A stretch of 38,192 bases of DNA from Pseudomonas sp. Root562 (lineage in GTDB: Bacteria > Pseudomonadota > Gammaproteobacteria > Pseudomonadales > Pseudomonadaceae), in contig NZ_LMGK01000010.1 of NCBI RefSeq assembly GCF_001427125.1, positions 1 to 38,192 on the forward strand, in the 5' to 3' direction. How positions within the stretch are numbered: position 1 is the stretch's first letter; every line of letters starts with the position of its first letter. Position numbers and translations under genes: made by a program. This document shows, in pieces, positions 17,356 to 26,629 of this stretch. A model generated the notes under the pieces. It was not told the DNA's origin, did not search any database, and saw nothing but the letters and a program-made list of their open reading frames with translations.

Positions 17356-17706
17356 ATGCACATCATGCTCAAGGGCTTTGGCGCGTCTTTGCTGTTGGTG
17401 GCCACTGCGGCATTTGCCCATCACGGCTGGAGCGAATACGACTCCAGCAAACCCCTGCAAGTGAGCGGCACCATTGAAGCGTCCGGTTACTCACACCCCC
17501 ACGGCTTCGTGAACCTGAAAACCGCAGACAAGACCTGGAACGTGGTGCTTGCGCCGCCCTCGCGCATGGAAAACCGCGGCCTGACGAAAGAAATGCTGGC
17601 GGAGGGGAATCAGGCAACGGTCGTCGGTTATCAAAACCGCAACAAGCCCGATGAATTGCGCGCAGAACGCATCACGATCGGCGACAAAACCACCGAGTTG
17701 CGCTGA
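17356..17706 (+). CDS. Periplasmic DUF6152-like protein
   Basis: A 116-residue protein with a signal peptide (MLKGFGASLLLVATAAFAHHGW). The mature part has HHGWSEYDSSKPLQVSGTIEASGYSHPHGFVNL followed by a small beta-rich OB-like region. I recognise the HHGW...Y.HPH pattern as that of DUF6152 proteins. The histidines could bind metal. Its stop shares one base with the next start (TGATG), so the two genes are coupled. Function unknown. Confidence 0.82.
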   Translation: MHIMLKGFGASLLLVATAAFAHHGWSEYDSSKPLQVSGTIEASGYSHPHGFVNLKTADKTWNVVLAPPSRMENRGLTKEMLAEGNQATVVGYQNRNKPDELRAERITIGDKTTELR

Positions 17707-18194
17707 TGGAAAGCAACCAGGGCTGGATGGACTGGCTGAATGATTCGTCGCTCGGCTCAGCCATGCGCGGTGACCTGTGGCTGTATCCGCTGGTGGAGGT
17801 GGTGCACATCCTCGGCTTCGCAATACTGGTCGGTTCGGTGGTGATGTTCGACCTGCGGGTGCTCGGCGTATCGCGCAACATTCAGGTGACCGCTCTCGCC
17901 CGCCATCTGCTGCCATGGTCCGTGGCGGCCCTGCTGTTGATCGTACCGGCTGGTTTGATGATGTTTTCCGCCCACCCTCACGACTTCGCCTCCAATGATA
18001 TTTTCATCCTCAAGCTGTGCCTGATCGCCACGGCGGGGCTCAACGCCGTGCTGTTCCATGTCGGCGTGTACCGTTCCGTCACGGCGTGGAATACCGTCAA
18101 CCCTGCGCCGGGCGTGGCCAAACTGCAGGCACTGTTTTCCATCGTTCTTTGGGTCAGCGTGATTCTCTGCGGCCGATTGCTGGCCTACACCTGA
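17706..18194 (+). CDS. Small inner-membrane protein, DUF6644-like
   Basis: A 162-residue protein with four membrane helices: LWLYPLVEVVHILGFAILVGSVVMFDLRVLG, LLPWSVAALLLIVPAGLMMFS, ILKLCLIATAGLNAVLFHVGVY and LFSIVLWVSVILCGRLLAY. His residues in helix 1 (EVVHILG) and helix 3 (LFHVGVY) could bind haem or metal. It is translationally coupled to the DUF6152-like gene, and the two likely act together at the periplasmic face. Function unknown. Confidence 0.82.
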   Translation: MESNQGWMDWLNDSSLGSAMRGDLWLYPLVEVVHILGFAILVGSVVMFDLRVLGVSRNIQVTALARHLLPWSVAALLLIVPAGLMMFSAHPHDFASNDIFILKLCLIATAGLNAVLFHVGVYRSVTAWNTVNPAPGVAKLQALFSIVLWVSVILCGRLLAYT

Positions 18195-18298
18195 ACCATC
18201 CGCTGCGTTCCAGAGGTGTCTTCGAGCAAAAAAGCCTCGATATCGTGGCTCATGACCTAACCTCATAGGCTGAGTAACACAACCAGTCGAGCACGCCG

Positions 18299-20680
18299 AT
18301 GCGCCATGCTGTGAGCTTCGTGATTCTCATCGCTTTATTGTTCGGGTCGAACGTCGGGATGCTGTCGGCGGCGCAACCGCTCGCGCCTCCTGTTGCCACT
18401 TCAACACCTGCGCTCGCCAGCGTCTCTGAAAGTGATCTGGACGCATTGATGGTCCAACTCGGCAACCTCAAACAGCAGGTATCCCTGGCCAGCAATTACA
18501 GTCAGCTGGAAGCTCCTCAGGATCTACTTCAGGCCCTTATCCGCGAGATTGATCGGCTCACGGCGCTGTTAATGCCCGAACAGGCCCAATTGCAGGCGCA
18601 ACTGGGGGTGTTGGGGCCGACGCCCCTGCCCGGTGCCGGGCTCGAGAAATCCGAAATCGCCAGTCAGAGAGCCGCCCTCACCGAGCAGAAAAATCAGGTC
18701 GACGCTCGTCTGAAAACCCTGGAAACCTTAAAAGCCAGCGCCGCCGAACTGTTGACTCAGATCGCCGCCATCCGCCGCAGCTTGCTGGAAACCGAGGTGA
18801 CCCAGCAGACCCGCAGCGTGCTCAACCCCTGGTTCTGGTCGACATTGCTCAATCCGCCAGCGGAAGATCGGCAAAAGTTCAGCGCGTTCATCCAGCAGAT
18901 CCGCGCCACGCTTGGCGCCACCTGGCAGCCGGGCGAGCGCCTGTTGACCTGCCTGCTGCTCGCCCTGGCCCTGGTTTTCTGGATCTCCGGTCGTAGGGTC
19001 GCCGAACGCGGGCTGACCTGGTTGTGCATTCATCGAATGCCAGAAGGTCGCCTGCGACGAAGCTCGCTGGCGTTGGCCTCGGTAATCGCCACGATCCTCT
19101 CTGCCTGGATTGCCCTGCAGTTGCTGTTTTTTACCGTCACCCGAGAGCTGCCCCTGACGCCACAACTCAGCGGGTTTTCCCAGGACTTTGAAAAAATCAT
19201 CTATACCTGCGTGCTGATCACTGGCCTGAGCCGCGCGCTGCTGTCCACCGAACACCCTTCGTGGCGGCTGCCGGCTTTTGCCGACCCGCTCGCACTGGTG
19301 ATCAAACCCTTTCCCTTGCGGTTGGCCGGTGCGCTGCTGGTGCTGGTGTCGCTGGCGCAGATCACCAATGCCACCGGCATGAGCTCGCAGGTGGTGATTT
19401 CTGTCAGGGGCTTTGTTGCGCTGGTCATTTCGTTATTGATCGGTTCGCTGCTGCTGCGAGTCAGCAAAACGCGCCGGGCCATGGTCATGGCTGGCACCGC
19501 CCCCGAAGCCGGTCGCACTCTGGCGGGTTTGATCTATGCCTTTGCCAGCATCGCAATCGTGATTTCCTTACTGGCCTTGCTGATCGGCTACATCTCGCTG
19601 GCACGTTTCATCACTTACGAACTGGTCTGGTTTTTTATCATTTTCGCTGGCTTCTACTTGCTGATCCAGTTGGTGAAGGACGGCTGCGAGTACCTGTTTT
19701 CCCCCCGATACTCCACGGGAAAAGCGATCAAGCAATTACTGGGCATTGGCGATACGCGCCTGGAACAGATTTCCATCATCCTGTCCGGTGCCGGTCGCGC
19801 CACGCTCCTGCTGCTGGCGTTGATCACGCTGGTGGTGGGCGGGGTCGGGTCGACGCTCGGCCAACTGGCCACCAACATTCTGGCGATCCTCGGCGGCGAC
19901 GGCTTGCGCAAACTGAACATCGTCCCTGCCAACCTCTTGCAAGCCCTGCTTGCGCTGATCATCGGCATTTACCTGATCCGTTCGCTGCGGCGCTGGCTGG
20001 ACAACGAGTTCCTGCCGAAAACCGAAATGGACCCCGGCATGTGTGCCTCGCTCAGTACCTTGTTCTCCAACATCGGCTACGCATTGGTGATTTTGCTGAT
20101 GTTGTCGTCGCTGGGGGTCAAATGGACCAATCTGGCCTGGATTGTCAGCGCCTTGTCGGTGGGCATTGGCTTCGGCTTGCAGGAGATCGTCAAGAATTTC
20201 GTCTCGGGCATCATCCTGCTGACCGAGCGCCCGGTGAAGGTCGGTGATCTGATCAGCATCAGCGGTGTCGAGGGCGACATCCGCCGCATCAACGTGCGGG
20301 CCACCGAAATACAGCTGGCCGACCGCTCGATCGTGATCGTGCCGAACTCGCAGTTGATCTCGCAAAACCTGCGTAACGTCACCCTGGGTGGCAGCGCTCA
20401 AGGGGTGGCGACCCTCGAACTGATGTTCCCGCTGGACATTGACCCGGAACAGGTACGCAACCTGCTGTATGACACCTACAACCAGCACGAAGCCATTCTG
20501 GAGAAACCGGCGCCGGTGGTGCGCTTCAGTCAGCTCAAGCCTGAGGGCATTACGTTGACCGTCACCGGTTATGTCAGCAGCCCGCGGATGGTTACCGCGA
20601 TCAAGAGCGAGTTGCTGTTCGAGATTCTCAAGCGGCTGGGCGCCGCCGGGATTGAATTGGCGAAACCGCCGGCGGCGTGA
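18299..20680 (+). CDS. Large MscS-family mechanosensitive channel with DUF3772-like periplasmic domain
   Basis: A 793-residue protein. It has a signal peptide (to about residue 25), a helical, coiled-coil-rich periplasmic domain (about 35-170, with LGPTPLPG and LTEQKNQVDARL as in DUF3772), about ten membrane helices, then the MscS pore and vestibule. Pore helix residues near 605-640 read LAWIVSALSVGIGFGLQEI followed by NFVSGIILLTERPVKVGD, the MscS signature. The C-terminal beta domain has IVPNSQLIS. It gates on membrane tension for osmotic protection. The start lacks a good ribosome site, so a start at residue 21 is possible, but the signal peptide supports 18299. Confidence 0.92.
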   Translation: MRHAVSFVILIALLFGSNVGMLSAAQPLAPPVATSTPALASVSESDLDALMVQLGNLKQQVSLASNYSQLEAPQDLLQALIREIDRLTALLMPEQAQLQAQLGVLGPTPLPGAGLEKSEIASQRAALTEQKNQVDARLKTLETLKASAAELLTQIAAIRRSLLETEVTQQTRSVLNPWFWSTLLNPPAEDRQKFSAFIQQIRATLGATWQPGERLLTCLLLALALVFWISGRRVAERGLTWLCIHRMPEGRLRRSSLALASVIATILSAWIALQLLFFTVTRELPLTPQLSGFSQDFEKIIYTCVLITGLSRALLSTEHPSWRLPAFADPLALVIKPFPLRLAGALLVLVSLAQITNATGMSSQVVISVRGFVALVISLLIGSLLLRVSKTRRAMVMAGTAPEAGRTLAGLIYAFASIAIVISLLALLIGYISLARFITYELVWFFIIFAGFYLLIQLVKDGCEYLFSPRYSTGKAIKQLLGIGDTRLEQISIILSGAGRATLLLLALITLVVGGVGSTLGQLATNILAILGGDGLRKLNIVPANLLQALLALIIGIYLIRSLRRWLDNEFLPKTEMDPGMCASLSTLFSNIGYALVILLMLSSLGVKWTNLAWIVSALSVGIGFGLQEIVKNFVSGIILLTERPVKVGDLISISGVEGDIRRINVRATEIQLADRSIVIVPNSQLISQNLRNVTLGGSAQGVATLELMFPLDIDPEQVRNLLYDTYNQHEAILEKPAPVVRFSQLKPEGITLTVTGYVSSPRMVTAIKSELLFEILKRLGAAGIELAKPPAA

Positions 20681-20689
20681 TTACCGTCA

Positions 20690-20707
20690 CGCCACAGGCG
20701 GTTTTTT
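20690..20707 (+). terminator. Weak terminator after the channel gene
   Basis: cgcc-aca-ggcg followed by g and six T residues lies 10 bases after the stop codon, between the convergent channel and aldehyde dehydrogenase genes. The stem is short (4 bp, perhaps extended by accg/cggt), so confidence is modest. Confidence 0.4.
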
Positions 20708-20710
20708 GCA

Positions 20711-22201
20711 TCAATGGGCGATGCACACCGATTTAAGCTCGGTGTAGGCCTCGATCACCGCACGACCGAACTCACGGCCCATGCCCGACTGTTTGACCCC
20801 ACCGAATGGCATCGCCGGGTCGAGCAACACATGGGCGTTGACCCACACCGTACCGGCTTCGATGCGTGGCACCAGGTTCATGGCTTTGCCCAGGTCATTG
20901 GTCCACAGGCTGGCGGCCAGGCCGTAACGGTTGTCGTTGGCCAGCGCGATGACGGCGTCTTCATCGTCGAAGGGCATCACGCCCAGCACCGGGCCGAATA
21001 CTTCTTCGCGAGCCACGGCCATGCTGTGGTTGATGTCGGCCAAAATAGTCGGCTGCACGAAAAAGCCGTCGCCCTCCAGCAGCTCGCCACCGGTCACTAC
21101 CCGAGCGCCTTCCTGCCGCGCCAGTTCGATGTGCTTGAGCACGCTCTGTTGCTGCTTGCGCGATACCAGCGGGTTGATGGCCGCGTCGCAGTTCATGCCG
21201 TCGCCAATCGGCATGGCCGATACTGCCGCCGCCAGCGCTTCCACGAATTTGTCGTGAATCGAGCGATGCACGTAGAAGCGCGAAGCCGCCGCACACACCT
21301 GGCCGTTGTTCAGCAGGCCGCCGAGAATCGCGCCCTGCACGGCTTTTTCGATGTCGGCATCGGCAAGCACGATCATCGGGTTTTTACCGCCCAGCTCCAG
21401 GGAGAAGCGCGTCATGTTTTCCATGCACGCCACACCGACGCTCTTGCCCACGGCGGTGGAACCGGTGAACGACACTTTGCTCACCAGCGGATGGGAGGTC
21501 AGCACGCCACCCACCGAGGCACCACCACCGGTGACGACGTTGAACACGCCCGCGGGAATCCCGGCTTCGAGGGCCAATTCCGCCAGGCGCATGGCGGTCA
21601 ACGGCGTTTCCATCGCCGGTTTGATAATGACGGTGCAACCGGTGGCCAGCGCCGGCATCAGTTTCCAGGCAGCGATCAACAGCGGGAAATTCCACGGCAC
21701 GATGCCAACCACAACGCCCACCGGCTCACGCTTGGTGAACGCGGTGAATCTGGCACCCGGTGGCAGCGGAATCGACACGTCGAAGGTCTGGCCTTCGATC
21801 TTGGTTGCCCAACCAGACATGTAGCGCATGAACTCCACGGTGGCGTTCAGATCCAGCGCGCGGGCCATGTTGATCGATTTGCCCTGGCTCAGGGTTTCCA
21901 GTTGCGCCAGCTCTTCGGCGTGCTCCTCCACCAGGCGGGTGAAGTTCAGCAGGATGCGTTCACGGTCGGCCGGACGCAGACTCGACCACACACCGGACTT
22001 GAACACCTGGTGCGACGACTGCACGGCACGCTCGACGATTTCCAGCGGCGCATCGAGGGTTTCGCACAACGTCTGCCCGGTGGCCGGATTGACCACGGCG
22101 ATGCTGTCGCCTTCGGCAAACACCCATTGCCCGTCGATAAAGCAGCCATGACGGCGGTCGAGAAATGCAGCTACCTGCGGCAGGATTGCAACGTTGCTCA
22201 T
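20711..22201 (-). CDS. Aldehyde dehydrogenase, phenylacetaldehyde/indole-acetaldehyde type
   Basis: A 496-residue NAD-dependent ALDH. Catalytic residues are Asn171 (PWNFP), Glu269 (SLELGGKN) and Cys303 (GQVCAAASR), with the cofactor loop FTGSTAVGK. The N-terminus LPQVAAFLDRRHGCFIDGQW resembles phenylacetaldehyde dehydrogenases (FeaB/StyD group). Related Pseudomonas enzymes also take indole-3-acetaldehyde, giving IAA. It lies 48 bases downstream of the cytochrome c gene on the same strand, so they are probably co-transcribed. Given the auxin locus and FeaR-like regulator nearby, an aryl-acetaldehyde substrate is my inference; other aldehydes are possible. Confidence 0.88.
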   Translation of the reverse strand: MSNVAILPQVAAFLDRRHGCFIDGQWVFAEGDSIAVVNPATGQTLCETLDAPLEIVERAVQSSHQVFKSGVWSSLRPADRERILLNFTRLVEEHAEELAQLETLSQGKSINMARALDLNATVEFMRYMSGWATKIEGQTFDVSIPLPPGARFTAFTKREPVGVVVGIVPWNFPLLIAAWKLMPALATGCTVIIKPAMETPLTAMRLAELALEAGIPAGVFNVVTGGGASVGGVLTSHPLVSKVSFTGSTAVGKSVGVACMENMTRFSLELGGKNPMIVLADADIEKAVQGAILGGLLNNGQVCAAASRFYVHRSIHDKFVEALAAAVSAMPIGDGMNCDAAINPLVSRKQQQSVLKHIELARQEGARVVTGGELLEGDGFFVQPTILADINHSMAVAREEVFGPVLGVMPFDDEDAVIALANDNRYGLAASLWTNDLGKAMNLVPRIEAGTVWVNAHVLLDPAMPFGGVKQSGMGREFGRAVIEAYTELKSVCIAH

Positions 22202-22249
22202 AAATCACCTTTCGTTGAGACGAATTGTTCAGGCGCAGATCCGGCCTGA

Positions 22250-22639
22250 TTAATGTTGTTCTTTGAGGTAGCACACGACCGCTTGACGATCATCCGCCGA
22301 GGCCATGCCCATGTAGGGCATATAGGTGCCAGGCACATAAGCCTGGGGTTGGGTGATGAGTTGCTCGATGTTCTCGGCTTGCCAGTCGATGTTCTTGTTG
22401 CGCATGGCCTGCGAATAGTTGAAGCCTTCCAGTGAGCCGGATTTGCGCCCCACCACGCCCGCCAGGTTCGGCCCCATCATGCCGGTCGCGCCTTTGCTCA
22501 CGGCATGGCAAACCCCGCATTCATTGGCAAACACCTCGGCGCCGCGGCTCTGCACCGGTGCGCAATCGGCAGCCAGCGCGGCCTGGACCAGGGTCAATGA
22601 GAGCAAACCGATGAGGGGCAAACGCAGGGAGGTGAACAT
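22250..22639 (-). CDS. Class I cytochrome c, periplasmic
   Basis: A 129-residue protein with a signal peptide (MFTSLRLPLIGLLSLTLVQAALA), one haem-binding CGVCH and a likely axial Met in TYMPYMGMAS. The block GPNLAGVVGRKSGSLEGFNYSQAM is like mitochondrial/c2-type cytochromes c. It should carry single electrons in the periplasm. The long upstream frame is not coding. The gene precedes the aldehyde dehydrogenase and is divergent from the barrel protein. No partner flavoprotein or quinoprotein dehydrogenase gene is adjacent. Confidence 0.9.
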   Translation of the reverse strand: MFTSLRLPLIGLLSLTLVQAALAADCAPVQSRGAEVFANECGVCHAVSKGATGMMGPNLAGVVGRKSGSLEGFNYSQAMRNKNIDWQAENIEQLITQPQAYVPGTYMPYMGMASADDRQAVVCYLKEQH

Positions 22640-22921
22640 AAGAAAACGCCCTTGAAAATCCACGCGCCCGCCAACAGACGAGCGCCAACACTGAAGGCGC
22701 CGGGGCAACGGTGCTCCGGCAGGTTGTGAGGGATTGTCGGCGGTCGCCGGCACAGAGGTTTTGCCCTGCGTGCCAGTCGTGTTGGCGGTTCTGCCAAACC
22801 GCTCAATCTGGCACGCACGACCAACTAATTGGCAAACAGGCAAAAGGCTCGAAAAAAGTCGCGACTTAGTATCCGGGCAGACCGCAACCCTGCGCTCAAG
22901 AACAAGAACGGATGCCACACC
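22640..22921. promoter_or_regulatory. Divergent control region between cytochrome c and barrel genes
   Basis: This 282-base gap must hold promoters for both directions. It contains a perfect 12-base palindrome, aagtcgcgactt, at 22856-22867. I see no clear sigma-54 or sigma-70 pair. Confidence 0.4.
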
Positions 22922-24244
22922 ATGCTCAAGTCCCCCTTGCTTCGACTCTCCACGCTCGCGCTGATGATCAGCGCCGGCCAGGCCGGAGCCTACGAACTCT
23001 ACGCCGATGACGACAGTCACCTGAACGCCACGCTGGAAGCGGTATTCGGCGTTTTCCACAGTCAGGAAAACTACGCCCTGTCAGGTCGTCTCGACGAAGG
23101 TTCTTCGTCGTGGCGCGAGGGTTACATCAAGTACGGCCTGAGTTTCGACCAGGGCCTGGCCGGTGTCGGTACCGCTTATGGTGCGGCGAACATGCTCAGC
23201 TCCGGCACCTGGGGCGACGGCGATGCTGCCGGTTTCAGTGACGGCTCGGAACGCACCACCAGGTTCGAAGATGCCTATCTCGGCTGGCGTTCGGCTGAGC
23301 TGTTTGCGGTGCTGGGCGCCGACGGCATCGACTTGTCGTTCGGTCGTCAGAACATCGTCGTCGGTGACGGTTTCCTGATCAACGGCGACGCCCTGAACCT
23401 CGGCAAAGGCCTGGCCGATGGTGAATTCAACCGTGGCGGCGCCTATTGGCTGGCTGCGCGCAAGGCCTTCGACGAAACCGCGGTGTTGCGCATCGGTGGC
23501 AAGGACGGCTGGCGCGGTGACCTGATGTGGCTGAAATCCAACAACCGTGCCCAGGCCATGACTGAAATGTACGTCGGCACCCTGGAGCACGTGTCTGAAG
23601 CTGGCACGGTTGGCTTGACCTACATCGACACCATCGACATCGACGAACAGTACGCTTCCCCGGTGCAACTCGAACGCGATGGCATGAAGACCTACAGCCT
23701 GCGCGCAACCGGCAACGCGGGGGTCAAGGATCTGTTCCTGTCCGGCGAATACGCCAAGCAGGACAAACCGCACACCGCCACCGAGGACGCCTGGTACCTG
23801 GAGGCCGGCTGGACCTTTTCCGAAGCGCCATGGACGCCCTATGCCGGCTACCGTTACAGCCGTTTCTCGGAAGGCTACGACACGCTGTTCTACGGTTTCA
23901 GCCGCGGCTTCGGCACCTGGTTCCAGGGTGAAGTGGCGGGCAACTATGCCGGTCCGTTCAACACCAACTCACGCATCCAGCAACTCAAGTTCACCGTCTC
24001 GCCGCTGGAGAACCTGACGGTGGGCGCGATGTACTTCAACTTCGACACGATCGACCGCGATCTGGGTAACACCGATGGCCACGAAATCGACCTGTACGCC
24101 GAATGGCACCTTAACGACCACCTTACGGTAATGCCGCTGGTAGGTCTGTTCCAGCCGGACAAGAGCGCCGACCAGGGTGGCACGCAGTTGGGCAACAACG
24201 ACAAAAACCTCTACAGCCAGCTGATCTTTGCCACAACGTTTTAA
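22922..24244 (+). CDS. Outer-membrane beta-barrel protein (porin or alginate-export-like)
   Basis: A 440-residue protein with a signal peptide (MLKSPLLRLSTLALMISAGQAGA) followed by a barrel-like pattern of alternating strands. Features include IDLSFGRQNIVVGDGFLINGD, repeated W/Y-rich strands such as WYLEAGWTFSEAPWTPYAGYRYSRF, and a terminal aromatic Phe (LIFATTF) typical of outer-membrane barrels. The 'FGRQ' block recalls alginate-export/porin families. The start at 22922 is chosen because the 31 upstream in-frame residues are charged and not a signal. It may admit an aromatic acid or aldehyde into the periplasm. Confidence 0.8.
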   Translation: MLKSPLLRLSTLALMISAGQAGAYELYADDDSHLNATLEAVFGVFHSQENYALSGRLDEGSSSWREGYIKYGLSFDQGLAGVGTAYGAANMLSSGTWGDGDAAGFSDGSERTTRFEDAYLGWRSAELFAVLGADGIDLSFGRQNIVVGDGFLINGDALNLGKGLADGEFNRGGAYWLAARKAFDETAVLRIGGKDGWRGDLMWLKSNNRAQAMTEMYVGTLEHVSEAGTVGLTYIDTIDIDEQYASPVQLERDGMKTYSLRATGNAGVKDLFLSGEYAKQDKPHTATEDAWYLEAGWTFSEAPWTPYAGYRYSRFSEGYDTLFYGFSRGFGTWFQGEVAGNYAGPFNTNSRIQQLKFTVSPLENLTVGAMYFNFDTIDRDLGNTDGHEIDLYAEWHLNDHLTVMPLVGLFQPDKSADQGGTQLGNNDKNLYSQLIFATTF

Positions 24245-24254
24245 TTCCAGCTAA

Positions 24255-24377
24255 CCCCTGTAGGAGCGAGCCTGCTCGCGAAAAACGTCAGGACAACGCG
24301 GTCATTCAGGCAGCCAGCGTCATCGTTTACGTCCATCGCGACGGTGCGACGATTCGACAGGCTCGCTCCTACAGGGG
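24255..24377. repeat. REP pair with perfect 20-bp arms
   Basis: The arm cccctgtaggagcgagcctg (24255-24274) is matched exactly in reverse complement at 24358-24377, with an 83-base spacer. It lies between the barrel and chemoreceptor genes and could end or stabilise the barrel transcript. Confidence 0.85.
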
Positions 24378-24410
24378 ATCGGGTTCGCTTCACGGAAAAA
24401 GGTATTTCCC

Positions 24411-26537
24411 ATGCACAAAAGATTTCTCACGATCCAGAGCAAGATCGCCCTGCTCGCTGGCCTCTGCCTGTTGTTGGTGGTGGGTTTGCTGATGGGGTTA
24501 TCGCTCTACCAGACACACAAAAGCAGCCAGCAAGTGGCCGAGGCCAGCGGTGAAATGCTCGCCGACGCGGCCAAGGAGCACATGCAGGCGCTGGGCAAAG
24601 TCCAGGCCATGCAAGTGCAACGCACCTTCATGCAAACCCACGAATTTGGCCAGGGCTTGTCGCGGTATTTGCTGTACCTCAGGCAACTCCAGCATCAGGG
24701 GCAACTGAACGCCAGACAACTACGCCAGGAGCTGAGCACTCAGCTTCATCAGGCCCTGATCGACAAGCCCGACCTGCTCGGGCTTTACGTCATTTTTGAA
24801 GCCGACGCGCTGGACGGCGCCGACGCCGGCTTCGCCAACCAGGCAGCGTTGGGCAGCAACGAAACCGGACGTTTTTCGTTGTACTGGGTACAAAGCAAAC
24901 CCGGCGAACTGCAGGCGGTGATCGGCGACGAAGGCCTGCTGGCCAACACCGAGCCGGGGCCGAGCGGCGCGCCCTACAACGCCTTCTACACCTGCGCCCG
25001 TGACACGCGTCAGGCATGCGTACTGGAACCGTACTTCGACGAAGCCTCCGGCAGTCGCAAACTGGTGACCAGCGTCGCTTTCCCGCTGCTGGAAAACGGC
25101 AAAGTGATCGCGGTGGTCGGCCTCGACATCAACCTCGCCGCGCTGCAAAACAACAGTGAAGCCAGCGCCCAGGCACTGTTCGACGGCCATGGTCAGATCA
25201 GCATCGTCAGCCCCCGCGGCGTGATCTCCGCCAACAGCCAGGATGTCAGCCGCCTCGGCCATCCGATGGACAATGCCGAGGTAATGGACGCCTTGCGTCA
25301 GGGCCAGCCAAACGTGTTTGTCGACGCGCAACAGATCAAGGTGCTCGAACCGTTGCCACCCATTGCCGGCGCCGCGCCATGGGGTGTTTTGGTGGGCGTG
25401 CCGCAAGACGTATTGCTGGCTCCCGTGGCCACCCTGCAAAAGCAACTCGCAGCCCAGGGTGTGCAAAGCACTGCGCTGGAACTGCTGCTCGGCGGCGGTT
25501 CTGCACTGCTCGGCCTGCTGCTGATCTGGTACACCGCCCAGCGCATCACCCGGCCGTTGCAATTGTTGACACGGGTCATGGAAGACATTTCCCTCGGCGA
25601 AGGTGACCTGACGCGACGTCTGCAAGTGCAATCGCGGGATGAAATCGGCCAGTTGGCAGCGGCGTTCAACCGCTTCGTGGAGCGTATTCATCAGTCGATG
25701 CGTGAGGTGTCGGCCGCAGCCCTGGGTGTCAATCAAGGGGCGCAGCGAGTGCTGGAAGCTTCCCATTCATCGCTGAGCAATTTCGATGACCAATCCAGCC
25801 GCACCAGCAGTGTGGCCGCGGCGATCAATCAATTGGGCGCCGCTGCACAAGAGATCGCGCACAACGCCTCCGATGCCTCGCATCAATCTTGCGCCGCACG
25901 GCAACAAGCAGAGGATGGGCGCCAGGTGGTGCAACGCACGATCGAGGTGATGAATGAATTGTCGGGCAAGATCAGGGCCTCGTGCGCCAACATCGAGGTG
26001 CTCAACGACAAGACCGTGAACATCGGGCAGATCCTTGAAGTGATCAAGGGCATTTCCCAGCAGACCAACCTGCTGGCACTCAACGCCGCGATTGAAGCGG
26101 CACGGGCTGGTGAAGCGGGCCGTGGTTTTGCGGTGGTCGCCGATGAAGTGCGCAGCCTCGCCGGACGCACCCAGGCCTCGGCGCTGGAGATCCAGCAAAT
26201 GATTGAAGAACTGCAAGTGGGCGCCCGCGACTCGGTCACCACCATGACCGAAAGCCAGCAACACAGCGAAGAAAGCGTCACCATCGCCAACCTCGCCGGC
26301 ACGCGTCTGGGCAGCGTGACCCAACGGATCGGCGAGATCGACAACGTCAACCAGTCCGTCGCCGCCGCCACCGAAGAACAGACGGCGGTGGTCGAAGCGC
26401 TGAATGTCGATATCACACGGATCAACACATTGAATCAGCAAGGGGTGGAGAACCTGCAGGCGACGTTGCGTGCCTGTACCGAACTGGAGCAGCAGGCTGG
26501 GCGACTCAATCAATTGGTGGGAAGTTTCAGGATCTGA
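24411..26537 (+). CDS. Methyl-accepting chemotaxis protein with dCache-type sensor
   Basis: A 708-residue chemoreceptor. TM1 is at about 12-32. A large periplasmic domain of about 320 residues fits dCache_1 ([44 protein letters not shown]). TM2 is at about 355-375, followed by HAMP ([27 protein letters not shown]). The signalling hairpin has the conserved tip [21 protein letters not shown]. No C-terminal NWETF-type pentapeptide is present (ends LVGSFRI). The ligand is unknown. Its place beside the auxin-degradation genes suggests IAA or a related aromatic as attractant. Confidence 0.93.
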   Translation: MHKRFLTIQSKIALLAGLCLLLVVGLLMGLSLYQTHKSSQQVAEASGEMLADAAKEHMQALGKVQAMQVQRTFMQTHEFGQGLSRYLLYLRQLQHQGQLNARQLRQELSTQLHQALIDKPDLLGLYVIFEADALDGADAGFANQAALGSNETGRFSLYWVQSKPGELQAVIGDEGLLANTEPGPSGAPYNAFYTCARDTRQACVLEPYFDEASGSRKLVTSVAFPLLENGKVIAVVGLDINLAALQNNSEASAQALFDGHGQISIVSPRGVISANSQDVSRLGHPMDNAEVMDALRQGQPNVFVDAQQIKVLEPLPPIAGAAPWGVLVGVPQDVLLAPVATLQKQLAAQGVQSTALELLLGGGSALLGLLLIWYTAQRITRPLQLLTRVMEDISLGEGDLTRRLQVQSRDEIGQLAAAFNRFVERIHQSMREVSAAALGVNQGAQRVLEASHSSLSNFDDQSSRTSSVAAAINQLGAAAQEIAHNASDASHQSCAARQQAEDGRQVVQRTIEVMNELSGKIRASCANIEVLNDKTVNIGQILEVIKGISQQTNLLALNAAIEAARAGEAGRGFAVVADEVRSLAGRTQASALEIQQMIEELQVGARDSVTTMTESQQHSEESVTIANLAGTRLGSVTQRIGEIDNVNQSVAAATEEQTAVVEALNVDITRINTLNQQGVENLQATLRACTELEQQAGRLNQLVGSFRI

Positions 26538-26555
26538 CATTGACGACGTCCGTTA

Positions 26556-26612
26556 CATCGCCATCGCGGGCAAGCCTGCTCCAGGATGAAGGAGCGACTT
26601 GCCCGCAATGAA
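26556..26612. repeat. REP inverted pair
   Basis: 'tcgcgggcaagcctgctcc' (from about 26564) faces 'ggagcgacttgcccgcaa'. It lies between the convergent chemoreceptor and flavin reductase genes. Confidence 0.75.
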
Positions 26613-26629
26613 CGTTAACGCGGTCTTGT

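Noticed and set aside
20714..22249. 511-codon plus-strand open frame opposite the aldehyde dehydrogenase
   Set aside because: It is a GC-rich antisense shadow with a His/Arg/Gly-rich composition; the minus strand encodes a clear ALDH with all catalytic residues.
22808..22830. Sigma-54 promoter suggested by 'tggcacgcac' upstream of the barrel gene
   Set aside because: The -12 TTGC element is missing at the correct spacing.
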